In this document: piece after piece, positions 5,726-12,301 of the stretch
Numbering within the stretch: the first letter of the stretch is position 1
Layout: every line of letters begins with the position of its first letter
Assembly (NCBI GenBank): GCA_949280095.1
Contig: CASDHD010000027.1
Span: forward strand, 1-13,378
DNA: 13,378 nt
DNA from: an uncultured Bacilli bacterium
GTDB lineage: Bacteria; Bacillota_I; Bacilli_A; RF39; UBA660
Reading direction: 5' to 3'
Notes under the pieces: model-generated
Told to the model about the DNA's origin: nothing
Seen by the model: only the letters and a program-made list of their open reading frames with translations
The model's database searches: none
Position numbers and translations under genes: made by a program

Positions 5726-7869
5726 TATTTTTTACCCACTCTTTTCACAAATGGCAAAGAATACATACTATTTAAGAAATCATTTAACTCTGTTGTATTT
5801 TTAACTTTTATAGTTAAGTTGTAGATGGTTAGTTCATTCGTATCGTTGGTAGAAAAGGAAACAACACTAATATTTTTTAATGAGGCTTTATTGATAATAT
5901 CTGTGACATAATTTTTATCATTCAGCGTTTCAATGAAGATATCACTATGGTAAACACTTTCGTCATTTTCGCTCCAGTAAACGTCAATTAAACGCTCTTG
6001 TTTTCCAACTATATTTTGACAATCGGCGCGGTGAACACTGATTCCTTCACCCTTTGTAATGTAACCAATAATATTATCACCTTTTACAGGTTTGCAACAT
6101 CTAGCAAGACTGACTAAGATATCATTATATTCTCCTACAACAATATCATTTTTATTATGAGGAATTGTGCTTTTATGCTTTGTTACCTTTTCGATTAATG
6201 CGTCTGTGACATCTTGTTTTTCTTCTGTTGTCAGTTTGATAATATATCCTGCAGTATAACGGAATGAACCAATAGCAAGATAAATCTCTTCTACATCATT
6301 TACTTTTAAGTCATGAAAAAGCTTTTCTAGTTTTTCTTCATTAAAGACTTCATTAAATGCTAATTTTTGTTTTCTTAATTCTCTTTCTAAAATATTTTTT
6401 CCATTTTCAATATAATCAGCACGGTCTTGTTTACTAAAGTATGATTTTATTTTTGTTTTGGCACCACTCGTCTTTACAAAATCTAGCCATTCTTTACTTG
6501 GTACAGAGTTTTTATTTGTATTGATTTTAATGACATCATTATCTTGAAGTTCATAGGATAAAGGTACGATTTCATCATTGACAATAGCTCCGACTGTGGT
6601 ATCTCCTACTTTAGAGTGAATTCGGTAAGCAAAATCGATAGGCGTTGAACCTTTTGGTAGCTCTACAACATCACCTTTTGGGGTAAATACATAAATGGAT
6701 TCACCAATAATATCTGCGTTTACACTTTCAGCAAAATCTATATCGCTATCTGTTTCTTTGTAAGCGTCGATAATATTTCTAAATATTTCTAGCTTTTGTT
6801 CCATCATATTTTGAATTTTTTTGGTTCCTTTTTCTTTATAAGACCAGTGACTCGCAATTCCTTTTTCAGCGATTTCATCCATTTCATTGGTTCTTACTTG
6901 GATTTCAAAAATCTCTCCATCAATACCAAAAACACCAGTATGTAGGGATTGATACATGTTTTCTTTAGGCATAGCGATGTAGTCTTTAAAACGCTTAGGA
7001 AGTGGATGGAATTTAGAATGGATTAAACCAATCGCAAGATAACAATCACTTTCTTTTTCTACAATGACACGTAAAGCTAGAATGTCATATATTTCACTCC
7101 ACTTTTTACCTTTGCTTAATTTTTTGTAAATACTATAAACACTTTTAACACGGCTTTTAATATGAAACTTAATACCATGTTCCATTAATATATCACTGAT
7201 ACTGTCTTGCATTTCTTCAAGAACGTTTTCTAATTCTTCAATGGAAGCATCTAATTGTTTTAAAATATCTTCATAGACATCGGGTTTTAAATAACGCAAG
7301 CACAAATCTTCTAATTCACTTTTAATGGAATAAATTCCTAAACGATGGGCAATGGGAATTAAAACATTCATGGTTTCATTGGCTTTTCTTTTTTGCTTAT
7401 CTGGATTTACGGCCCAAATAGTACGCATGTTGTGCAAACGATCTGCTAGTTTTATAAATAACACACGAACATCTTCCGCAAGACCTACTAAAACCTTTCT
7501 TAAATAAATGGCAGAAGACTCTTTATCATCAGGTAATTCTAGTTTATTGATAGTACTAATTGTTTTTACAATATTGGCTATTTCAGCACCGAAGTTTTCT
7601 TCTAACTCTTCTTCTGTTGTTTCACCATTATTAATGACCTCGTGTAATAAAGAGGCCATAATGGTTATTTTATCAACATTTAGTTCACTTAGAATTAACG
7701 CTACGTTTAAAGGGTGTGTAATGTAAGGTTCATTTGTCAAACGGTTTTTTCCTTGGTGTTTCTCTTCTGCATAATAGTATGCTTTTTTAATATCTTCTAG
7801 TTCTTCTTCCATAAAATTATTTTGTAGTTTTTCGATTAAATTTTCTAGTTTTGGTTCTTCTTTTTTCAT
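5725..7869 (-). CDS. relA: RelA/SpoT-family (p)ppGpp synthetase with degraded hydrolase motif
   Basis: 714 residues, the full Rel architecture: HD domain (about 25-180), synthetase (about 235-345), TGS (about 390-450), zinc-finger-like segment with Cys591, Cys592, His613 and Cys617, and a C-terminal ACT domain (about 640-712). The synthetase is intact: RFKD at 293-296 (the RxKD form of bifunctional Rel), Tyr306 in MYQSLHT, Asp262 and Glu322. The hydrolase site is not. Family motif HDxxEDT reads HEVINNG at 76-82, so the Asp next to the metal-binding His is Glu and both acidic residues of ED are Asn. His52, Asp143 and Asn147 remain, while the usual RK pair reads Arg43-Leu44. The likely outcome is synthesis with weak or no hydrolysis. 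The start overlaps comN by 4 bases (ATGA), with GGAG upstream. Confidence 0.95.
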   Translation of the reverse strand: MKKEEPKLENLIEKLQNNFMEEELEDIKKAYYYAEEKHQGKNRLTNEPYITHPLNVALILSELNVDKITIMASLLHEVINNGETTEEELEENFGAEIANIVKTISTINKLELPDDKESSAIYLRKVLVGLAEDVRVLFIKLADRLHNMRTIWAVNPDKQKRKANETMNVLIPIAHRLGIYSIKSELEDLCLRYLKPDVYEDILKQLDASIEELENVLEEMQDSISDILMEHGIKFHIKSRVKSVYSIYKKLSKGKKWSEIYDILALRVIVEKESDCYLAIGLIHSKFHPLPKRFKDYIAMPKENMYQSLHTGVFGIDGEIFEIQVRTNEMDEIAEKGIASHWSYKEKGTKKIQNMMEQKLEIFRNIIDAYKETDSDIDFAESVNADIIGESIYVFTPKGDVVELPKGSTPIDFAYRIHSKVGDTTVGAIVNDEIVPLSYELQDNDVIKINTNKNSVPSKEWLDFVKTSGAKTKIKSYFSKQDRADYIENGKNILERELRKQKLAFNEVFNEEKLEKLFHDLKVNDVEEIYLAIGSFRYTAGYIIKLTTEEKQDVTDALIEKVTKHKSTIPHNKNDIVVGEYNDILVSLARCCKPVKGDNIIGYITKGEGISVHRADCQNIVGKQERLIDVYWSENDESVYHSDIFIETLNDKNYVTDIINKASLKNISVVSFSTNDTNELTIYNLTIKVKNTTELNDFLNSMYSLPFVKRVGKK

Positions 7870-8183
7870 AAAATAGTATCTCCTGTATCTTGTTCTTCTT
7901 TTTCTCTTTCTTCTGTTTTCTCGTTATCTTCTACTGTCATTTTCTTCCTTAGATTGACAAAATTATAAAGTTCTTTTTCTTCGATAAATAAAATATCGTT
8001 TACTATATCAAACAACGTTAAATCCGTTTCTTCTTTCCATTTGGTTTTTCTTAAACAATCCCAAATATCTTTTTCTGTTATAAAGAAAACTTGACTACGT
8101 TCTAACTCTCTTACTTTAGATTTCAACGCAGGGGTAACACGATTGTATAAGTCTTTTAATGTATTAAAGTTTTCGTTAACCAT
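7866..8183 (-). CDS. comN: ComN-like post-transcriptional regulator
   Basis: 105 residues from ATG 8183, which follows GGAGG by 7 bases; an in-frame extension to 8306 crosses the divergent spoVB-like start and is rejected. Matches to the ComN/YrzD family (PF13797 as I recall) are TEKDIWDCL at 36-44, TKWK at 47-50 and FDIVNDIL at 58-65. In Bacillus subtilis ComN controls comE mRNA after transcription and acts with DivIVA; whether that holds here is unknown. The C-terminal ~30 residues are an acidic, Lys/Glu-rich tail beyond the core. It ends overlapping relA by 4 bases, so it is the first gene of the relA operon. In Bacillus, secDF, recJ and apt lie between comN and relA; here they are absent. 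Confidence 0.8.
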   Translation of the reverse strand: MVNENFNTLKDLYNRVTPALKSKVRELERSQVFFITEKDIWDCLRKTKWKEETDLTLFDIVNDILFIEEKELYNFVNLRKKMTVEDNEKTEEREKEEQDTGDTIL

Positions 8184-8208
8184 ATTTTGCCTCCTAAAAC
8201 ATATATTT

Positions 8209-8214
8209 ATTATA
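8209..8214 (-). promoter_or_regulatory. -10 box of the comN-relA-dtd operon
   Basis: TATAAT on the minus strand about 26 bases ahead of ATG 8183. A weak TTTCAA lies 17 bases further up. The 65-base space is shared with the divergent spoVB-like gene, so the two promoters must overlap. Confidence 0.45.
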
Positions 8215-8248
8215 AAGCAAATTTTCAGTTTTTGAAAGGAAGAATGAA

Positions 8249-9550
8249 ATGAAAAACAAATTCTTAACATCCACTTTAATTTTAATTTTGGGAGGTTTTG
8301 TAACACGTATTTTAGGTTTTGTCATTAAAATTATCTATACTCGCATTATTTTGGAGGAAGGAGTCGGTTTGCATTCACTTGTAATGCCTACCTATTCCCT
8401 TTTGATTACGATTGCAACACTTGCTATGCCTCTTGCTATTTCTAAGTTGGTTGCTGAAGAAAAGACAAGAAGTATTAAAATCATTTGTTCTTCCGTCGTT
8501 ATTATCATCGTTGTTAATATTATTCTTCTTATTACAATGTTTTTTGGTAGTAAGTTTGTTGCCTATACACTTTTAAAAAATGAAAGTACTTATATACTTT
8601 TACTTGCTTGTACAGTGACACTTCCTTTTGTGAGTTTATCTAGTATTGTAAAAGGGTATTTTTTTGGCAAGCAAAGAATGGTCCCTTACGCTTTATCTAA
8701 TTCTTTGGAACAAGTTGTAAGATTGATTTTAATTGTTTGTTTTCTTCCTTATTTTGTTAAAAAAAGTATTTTGGTTGCTGTAGCTGCTTTGATTTTATTT
8801 AATATTATTTCCGAAATTTCTTCTGTTATTGTCTTCTTATTTTTTATTCCCAAACATGCCATCATTACAAAGCAAGATATGAAACCTAATGTACATACAA
8901 TTAAGGAAGTTTTAGATGTGAGCCTTCCTACTGTTTCTTCTCGTTTTATTGGGAATATTGGTTTCTTTTTTGAACCTATTATTCTTACTAATATTTTGCT
9001 ATTTGTTGGCTATTCGAGTGATTTTATTATGCTAGAATATGGCGCTTATAATGCTTATTCCATTTCTTTACTTACAATGCCTAGTTTTTTAGTGGCGGCG
9101 ATTTCAAATGCGTTAATGCCCGAGATTAGCAAATTTCATCAAAAAAGAAACACAGCCATGTTAAAAAGAAGATTTAAGCAAGCAATGTTTATTTCTTTTG
9201 TGCTTGGACTCTTTTTTAGTATTTTTATATTCCTATTCAAAGAACCTTTGTTATGGTTGTTGTATCATACAAAAAGTGGTATTGATTACATTACAGTTCT
9301 AGCGCCTTTCTTTGTTCTTTTCTATTTAGAAAGCCCTTTAATTAGTACTTTACAAGGATTAGGACTTGCAAAATTTACGATGAAGATTACATTATTGGGA
9401 GTTATTTTAAAAAATATAGTCTTGGCTGTTTTCTCATTGTTTCATATTGGAATATATGGGCTTATTATCTCGGAAATTGTCAATATTATTTTTGTAGTAG
9501 GAACTAATTTATACAAAATAAAAAAGGTAATGGCTAGTTTACCTTCTTGA
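8249..9550 (+). CDS. spoVB: SpoVB-like polysaccharide/lipid flippase (MOP/MATE-type membrane protein)
   Basis: 433 residues, mostly hydrophobic with about 12 to 13 membrane spans. The N-terminal signature GGFVTRILGFVIKIIYTRII, then EEGVGLHSLVMPTYSLLITI and LAMPLAISKLVAEE, matches the SpoVB branch of the flippase superfamily that includes lipid II flippase MurJ. Bacillus SpoVB is about 518 residues, so this one is shorter by about one or two spans. It probably moves a lipid-linked wall precursor across the membrane; a sporulation role cannot be judged from this window. AAAGGA precedes the ATG. It is divergent from comN and its last 17 bases overlap the end of the opposing gene at 9534. Confidence 0.8.
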   Translation: MKNKFLTSTLILILGGFVTRILGFVIKIIYTRIILEEGVGLHSLVMPTYSLLITIATLAMPLAISKLVAEEKTRSIKIICSSVVIIIVVNIILLITMFFGSKFVAYTLLKNESTYILLLACTVTLPFVSLSSIVKGYFFGKQRMVPYALSNSLEQVVRLILIVCFLPYFVKKSILVAVAALILFNIISEISSVIVFLFFIPKHAIITKQDMKPNVHTIKEVLDVSLPTVSSRFIGNIGFFFEPIILTNILLFVGYSSDFIMLEYGAYNAYSISLLTMPSFLVAAISNALMPEISKFHQKRNTAMLKRRFKQAMFISFVLGLFFSIFIFLFKEPLLWLLYHTKSGIDYITVLAPFFVLFYLESPLISTLQGLGLAKFTMKITLLGVILKNIVLAVFSLFHIGIYGLIISEIVNIIFVVGTNLYKIKKVMASLPS

Positions 9551-9995
9551 TTGTGATTTCTTTTTCATCTTCCAAGATATTTTCTATTATGAGTTCGTAA
9601 GTATCACTTTCATATATTTGGACAGTTTGGTCTGGAGCTGTATAGACAAGATGCCAATTTTCTAAAAAATCTGCAAAAGATAAATCTTTATTTTTTAAAA
9701 TGCTCTTTAAACTTTTACTTACTCCTTGGTAGGAGATTTCAATATTTTGAATTCCTATGCCATAAAAATGATAGTTTCCATCATCAAATAATTTTGTTCT
9801 GGATCTTTTCTTTGCAACAGATAGTATGACTTTGTAGTCACTTTCTTTCGTAAATGTTTTAAAACTATTCTTTACTTTAATCTGATTCAAATGCTGAACT
9901 CCTAGTAAGCAAAAGAAAAAAATGAGGAATGTACTTCCAAATATCAAGAATGTTGTGCCTTTTTTTGCTTTTTCAAGTCGCTTTAAAAGTTTCAT
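9534..9995 (-). CDS. Small single-pass membrane protein of unknown function
   Basis: 153 residues. A basic N-terminus (KLLKRLEKAKK) is followed by one strongly hydrophobic span (about 15-33), so the rest most likely faces outward. The outer domain is mixed polar, with YKVILSVAKKRSRTKLFDDGNYHFYGIGIQNIE cut into strands by Gly/Asn turns and a predicted beta-rich end. No motif is recognised. AGGGTG precedes the ATG and TGTTATAAT lies 25 bases upstream. Its end overlaps the spoVB-like gene tail-to-tail by 17 bases. A role at the membrane near SpoVB is a guess from position only. Confidence 0.6.
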   Translation of the reverse strand: MKLLKRLEKAKKGTTFLIFGSTFLIFFFCLLGVQHLNQIKVKNSFKTFTKESDYKVILSVAKKRSRTKLFDDGNYHFYGIGIQNIEISYQGVSKSLKSILKNKDLSFADFLENWHLVYTAPDQTVQIYESDTYELIIENILEDEKEITIKKVN

Positions 9996-10019
9996 CGTAT
10001 CACCCTATATTCTCTAATT

Positions 10020-10028
10020 ATTATAACA
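10020..10028 (-). promoter_or_regulatory. Extended -10 promoter for the membrane protein gene
   Basis: TGTTATAAT on the minus strand, about 25 bases ahead of ATG 9995, in the 56-base gap after def. There is no clear -35 and no strong terminator between def and this gene, so read-through from def is also possible. Confidence 0.45.
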
Positions 10029-10051
10029 TTGATTTAGTGAGATGTATATCT

Positions 10052-10660
10052 TCATTTTTTTTCTTTTAATTCTTCATAATTTCCAGTTTCACTTAAAATG
10101 GTATAGCCTTCTTTTTTACGAAGTGCTTTTCTTTCTTCTACTGGAATATTTCGTACCTCTTCAGCAATATCAATGTGTAGAATGCCGTCCAAATGGTCAA
10201 GTTCATGAGATAACACAGTGGCTTCAAATCCAGTGAAAGTTTCTTGATGCGGTTTTCTATTTTCATCTTCATATTCTACAACAATTTTATAAGGTCTTTT
10301 TACAAGCCCTGTATAATCCATACAACTTGCACAAGCTTCCCAATAAGTAGTTAACCCCTCTTTTTCTAAGACAACGGGATTTATTAATACTCTTGCTTCA
10401 TTATATTTTTGTTCATCTTCGTTTGCTGAACCATCATTTATTTTTTCTAGTATTTCTAAATTTGTATTTTTTAAATATACTAGCCTTTTAGGAATACTTA
10501 TTTGTACAGAAGCCATAGCTAAGACTTCGTTTTCTTTGCAATATTTTTCTATTTTTGCTATATCCTCTTTTAAATTTGGATCATTCTTTTCAACAGGTAG
10601 AGACACTTGTCTTAAGTAATCTTCATTTTCTGCAATGGTGACAGCTTTTATTTTTTCCAT
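10052..10660 (-). CDS. def: Peptide deformylase (variant motifs)
   Basis: Metalloenzyme that removes the formyl group from the N-terminal methionine of new proteins. 202 residues from ATG 10660, which follows AGGAGG by 9 bases; an upstream ATG at 10702 lacks a ribosome site. Motif 3 HELDH (152-156) is intact with His152, Glu153 and His156. Motif 2 reads EACAS with the metal ligand Cys110, where most enzymes have EGCLS. Motif 1 reads LAMASVQI with Gln53, where GxGLAAxQ is usual. All catalytic residues are therefore present but the flanking glycines are replaced. The length fits the longer Bacilli (type 2) group. It has its own promoter and sits inside the block between the DUF421 and spoVB-like genes, where Bacillus has no def as far as I recall. 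Confidence 0.9.
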   Translation of the reverse strand: MEKIKAVTIAENEDYLRQVSLPVEKNDPNLKEDIAKIEKYCKENEVLAMASVQISIPKRLVYLKNTNLEILEKINDGSANEDEQKYNEARVLINPVVLEKEGLTTYWEACASCMDYTGLVKRPYKIVVEYEDENRKPHQETFTGFEATVLSHELDHLDGILHIDIAEEVRNIPVEERKALRKKEGYTILSETGNYEELKEKK

Positions 10661-10729
10661 TTGATAAAACCTCCTACTTTTTTGCTTTAACATCATATTC
10701 ACTCATACTTTATATGTTCTCTTAAAAAG

Positions 10730-10738
10730 ATTATATCA
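10730..10738 (-). promoter_or_regulatory. Extended -10 promoter for def
   Basis: TGATATAAT on the minus strand about 70 bases ahead of ATG 10660, giving a leader of roughly 60 bases that ends in AGGAGG. No clear -35 box is seen. Confidence 0.5.
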
Positions 10739-10773
10739 TACCATTATGAAAAAATCTTTAAAGATATACTAAT

Positions 10774-10797
10774 TTTTGATATCAAAATTTATATCAA
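10774..10797. repeat. AT-rich palindromes upstream of def
   Basis: TTTTGATATCAAAA (10774-10787) is a perfect 14-base palindrome. The same half-site returns at 10791-10799 (ATATCAAAA), so TTGATAT-N8-ATATCAA is a second dyad. It lies about 36 bases upstream of the def -10. It could be an operator or part of the end of the DUF421 transcript; neither is proven. Confidence 0.4.
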
Positions 10798-10836
10798 AAC
10801 AAAAAGACTTTGAAAATAAAAATCCCTCAAAATCTT
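10796..10836 (-). terminator. Weak candidate terminator of the DUF421 gene
   Basis: On the minus strand AAGATTTTGA (10836-10827) pairs with TCAAAGTCTT (10813-10804), with one G-T wobble and a 13-base loop, followed by TTTGTTTT. The stem is AT-rich, so the call is tentative. Confidence 0.4.
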
Positions 10837-10874
10837 CTAACTATAAATATTTTTGCCCTCATAAATACAATTTT

Positions 10875-11519
10875 TTATAAATTACTTTTTTTAATAATAT
10901 AAATTTTCTTTTTCTTTTTAAATGCATAAAATACATCTTCTATTTTAAGTCCTCTATTAGCGAGTTCCCCTTCAATCCAACGTTTGTCTTTTTTTATAAA
11001 ACTTAATGCTTTATTTTGCAACTCCCCATCAACGATAATAGGCATTGGGTAATTACTTCTAGTATGTAACATATTGTATTTAAAAATAGATAATTTCCCA
11101 TTTGGTTCTAAAAAGGCATATTCAATTTCATCAATACTTTTAATCGAATTTTGACGTAAACTTAGTAATAAGTCATCCATACTATATCTTTGGCGTACCA
11201 TTTCTTTATAATTTACATTCCCATTTGCTACGATAAGGGATGGTTTTCCTCCAAAAAAGGTCCTGAATGTTCGTGATTTAATGCTAATAAATGCAAGCCC
11301 TACCTCTAATAAAACAAGTAAGATAATCGGTATAATAGTAAAGAAAATTGTATCTTCTATGTTTTCGATACTGATAGCTACTAATTCTGCAATCAAAATA
11401 GAGACGATTAAATCTATAACTCCTAGTTGACCTATTTCTCGTTTTCCCATAATTCGGTAAGCGAGTACAATAAAAAAATAAAAAAATGTAGTTCTAAATA
11501 TAATTGTTAAAAGTTCCAT
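10875..11519 (-). CDS. DUF421 (YetF/YrbG-like) membrane protein
   Basis: 214 residues. ATG 11519 is preferred over GTG 11534 because the GTGGAGG before it is the ribosome site (GGAGG, 8 bases away). Three membrane spans lie in the N-terminal ~75 residues, then a cytoplasmic domain. FGGKPSLIVANGNVNYKEM, DDLLLSLRQ, EIEYAFLEPNGKLSIF and PMPIIVDGEL match the DUF421 signature. Members are linked with the envelope and stress in Bacillus; the molecular role is unknown. In Bacillus the homologue yrbG lies next to yrzE and spoVB, as here. The C-terminus is strongly basic (FKKKKKIYIIKKSNL). Confidence 0.85.
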   Translation of the reverse strand: MELLTIIFRTTFFYFFIVLAYRIMGKREIGQLGVIDLIVSILIAELVAISIENIEDTIFFTIIPIILLVLLEVGLAFISIKSRTFRTFFGGKPSLIVANGNVNYKEMVRQRYSMDDLLLSLRQNSIKSIDEIEYAFLEPNGKLSIFKYNMLHTRSNYPMPIIVDGELQNKALSFIKKDKRWIEGELANRGLKIEDVFYAFKKKKKIYIIKKSNL

Positions 11520-11596
11520 ATTTATATCCTCCACTAGTATTATGGTTTATTTCATAATTTTTTAATCAAAAGCATATAAAATATTAGGTGATTGTA

Positions 11597-11959
11597 ATGA
11601 AATACGTAAAAGATTATGGAATGACGTTATTAAAATTTTTAGGTTTTTTAGTAGGTGGTAGTATTGTAATCAGTTTATTGTATTATTTGCTTTTCTCTTC
11701 AAAAGTAGCGAATGTTTTCTTATTTGCCTATATGGGGATTGTTTTTTTCGGTTTTGGATATAAAGCAGGAAAGAAAACGGAAAATAGAGGTTTTTTAGCG
11801 GGGCTTAAAATTGGACTTTTGTTGCTTCTTGTTTTGATTCTTTTTAATCTTATTCTTTATCAAACTGGTTTTTCTATTACAAGAGTTATTTATTATATGG
11901 CACTTTTATTTGCTTGTGTGGTTGGTTCAACAATTGGAATTAATAAAAAGAAGGAATAG
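11597..11959 (+). CDS. YrzE/TIGR04086-family four-span membrane protein
   Basis: 120 residues from ATG 11597. An in-frame GTG at 11588 is part of AGGTGAT, a good match to the anti-Shine-Dalgarno complement, so it is taken as the ribosome site. Four hydrophobic spans fill the protein (about 8-30, 36-54, 65-87 and 92-112), with a Lys-rich loop GYKAGKKTENRG after span 2 and a basic end INKKKE. Family identity rests on this layout and on its place beside the DUF421 gene and tgt. The role is unknown. It is divergent from the DUF421 gene across a 77-base gap and convergent with the pilin-like gene. Confidence 0.7.
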   Translation: MKYVKDYGMTLLKFLGFLVGGSIVISLLYYLLFSSKVANVFLFAYMGIVFFGFGYKAGKKTENRGFLAGLKIGLLLLLVLILFNLILYQTGFSITRVIYYMALLFACVVGSTIGINKKKE

Positions 11960-11995
11960 TTTTGAGAAAATAAAAAAAGTACTTGTTTTTGCTTT

Positions 11996-12301
11996 CTATT
12001 TTTCTATAAATTTAAAGTTTTCTTTTACGCTGATGTAGGACTGTTCACTATAGATTTTTTTGGTTACAGGATTATACATTCCTGCTAGTCCTGTTTTTTC
12101 ATATAACTCTTCTAGTGTAATCTCATCGCCTACACATGAATTATTGTAGTAACAATCTTTTGCAGCTTCTACAATTTTTTGAGTTGTGTTTTTTAGCATT
12201 CTTTCGTTATGCTTTGTTATGACTTTATAAGTTGATGGAACACCAATTAATAAGCCAACTAGTAAAACAGTAGCATATACCCATATTTTATTCTTTGTCA
12301 T
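11996..12301 (-). CDS. Short pilin-like membrane-anchored protein in the yajC position
   Basis: 101 residues from ATG 12301, preceded by GGAG at 6 bases; an ATG at 12313 in the same frame lacks a site. The start lies 14 bases inside the end of tgt, so translation is coupled. One membrane span (about 7-24) is followed by KIVEAAKDCYYNNSCVGDEITLEELY, then NPVTKKIYSEQSYISV. This helix, short loop, ITLxEL, NPxTKKxY, SY order is like the outer part of pseudopilins, but the N-terminal pilin cleavage motif is missing. Cys50 and Cys56 could form a disulfide outside the cell. It is not YajC, which has a longer basic Gln-rich segment. Function unknown; unusual for sitting between tgt and yrzE. Confidence 0.6.
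   Translation of the reverse strand: MTKNKIWVYATVLLVGLLIGVPSTYKVITKHNERMLKNTTQKIVEAAKDCYYNNSCVGDEITLEELYEKTGLAGMYNPVTKKIYSEQSYISVKENFKFIEK

Noticed and set aside
8184..8306. N-terminal extension of the ComN-like frame to 8306
   Set aside because: It crosses the divergent gene start and -10 box and encodes an unrelated hydrophobic Cys-rich stretch; GGAGG fixes ATG 8183.
7866..9550. Mycoplasma-type genetic code (TGA as Trp)
   Set aside because: TGA ends comN and the spoVB-like gene at sensible places, and Trp codons in the conserved proteins are TGG.
10661..10874. Riboswitch or T-box ahead of def
   Set aside because: The leader is only about 60 bases with no recognisable conserved core or anti-terminator.
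11996..12301. YajC identity for the gene after tgt
   Set aside because: It has one span as YajC does, but lacks the basic RPQ-type segment and has a Cys-containing pilin-like outer part.
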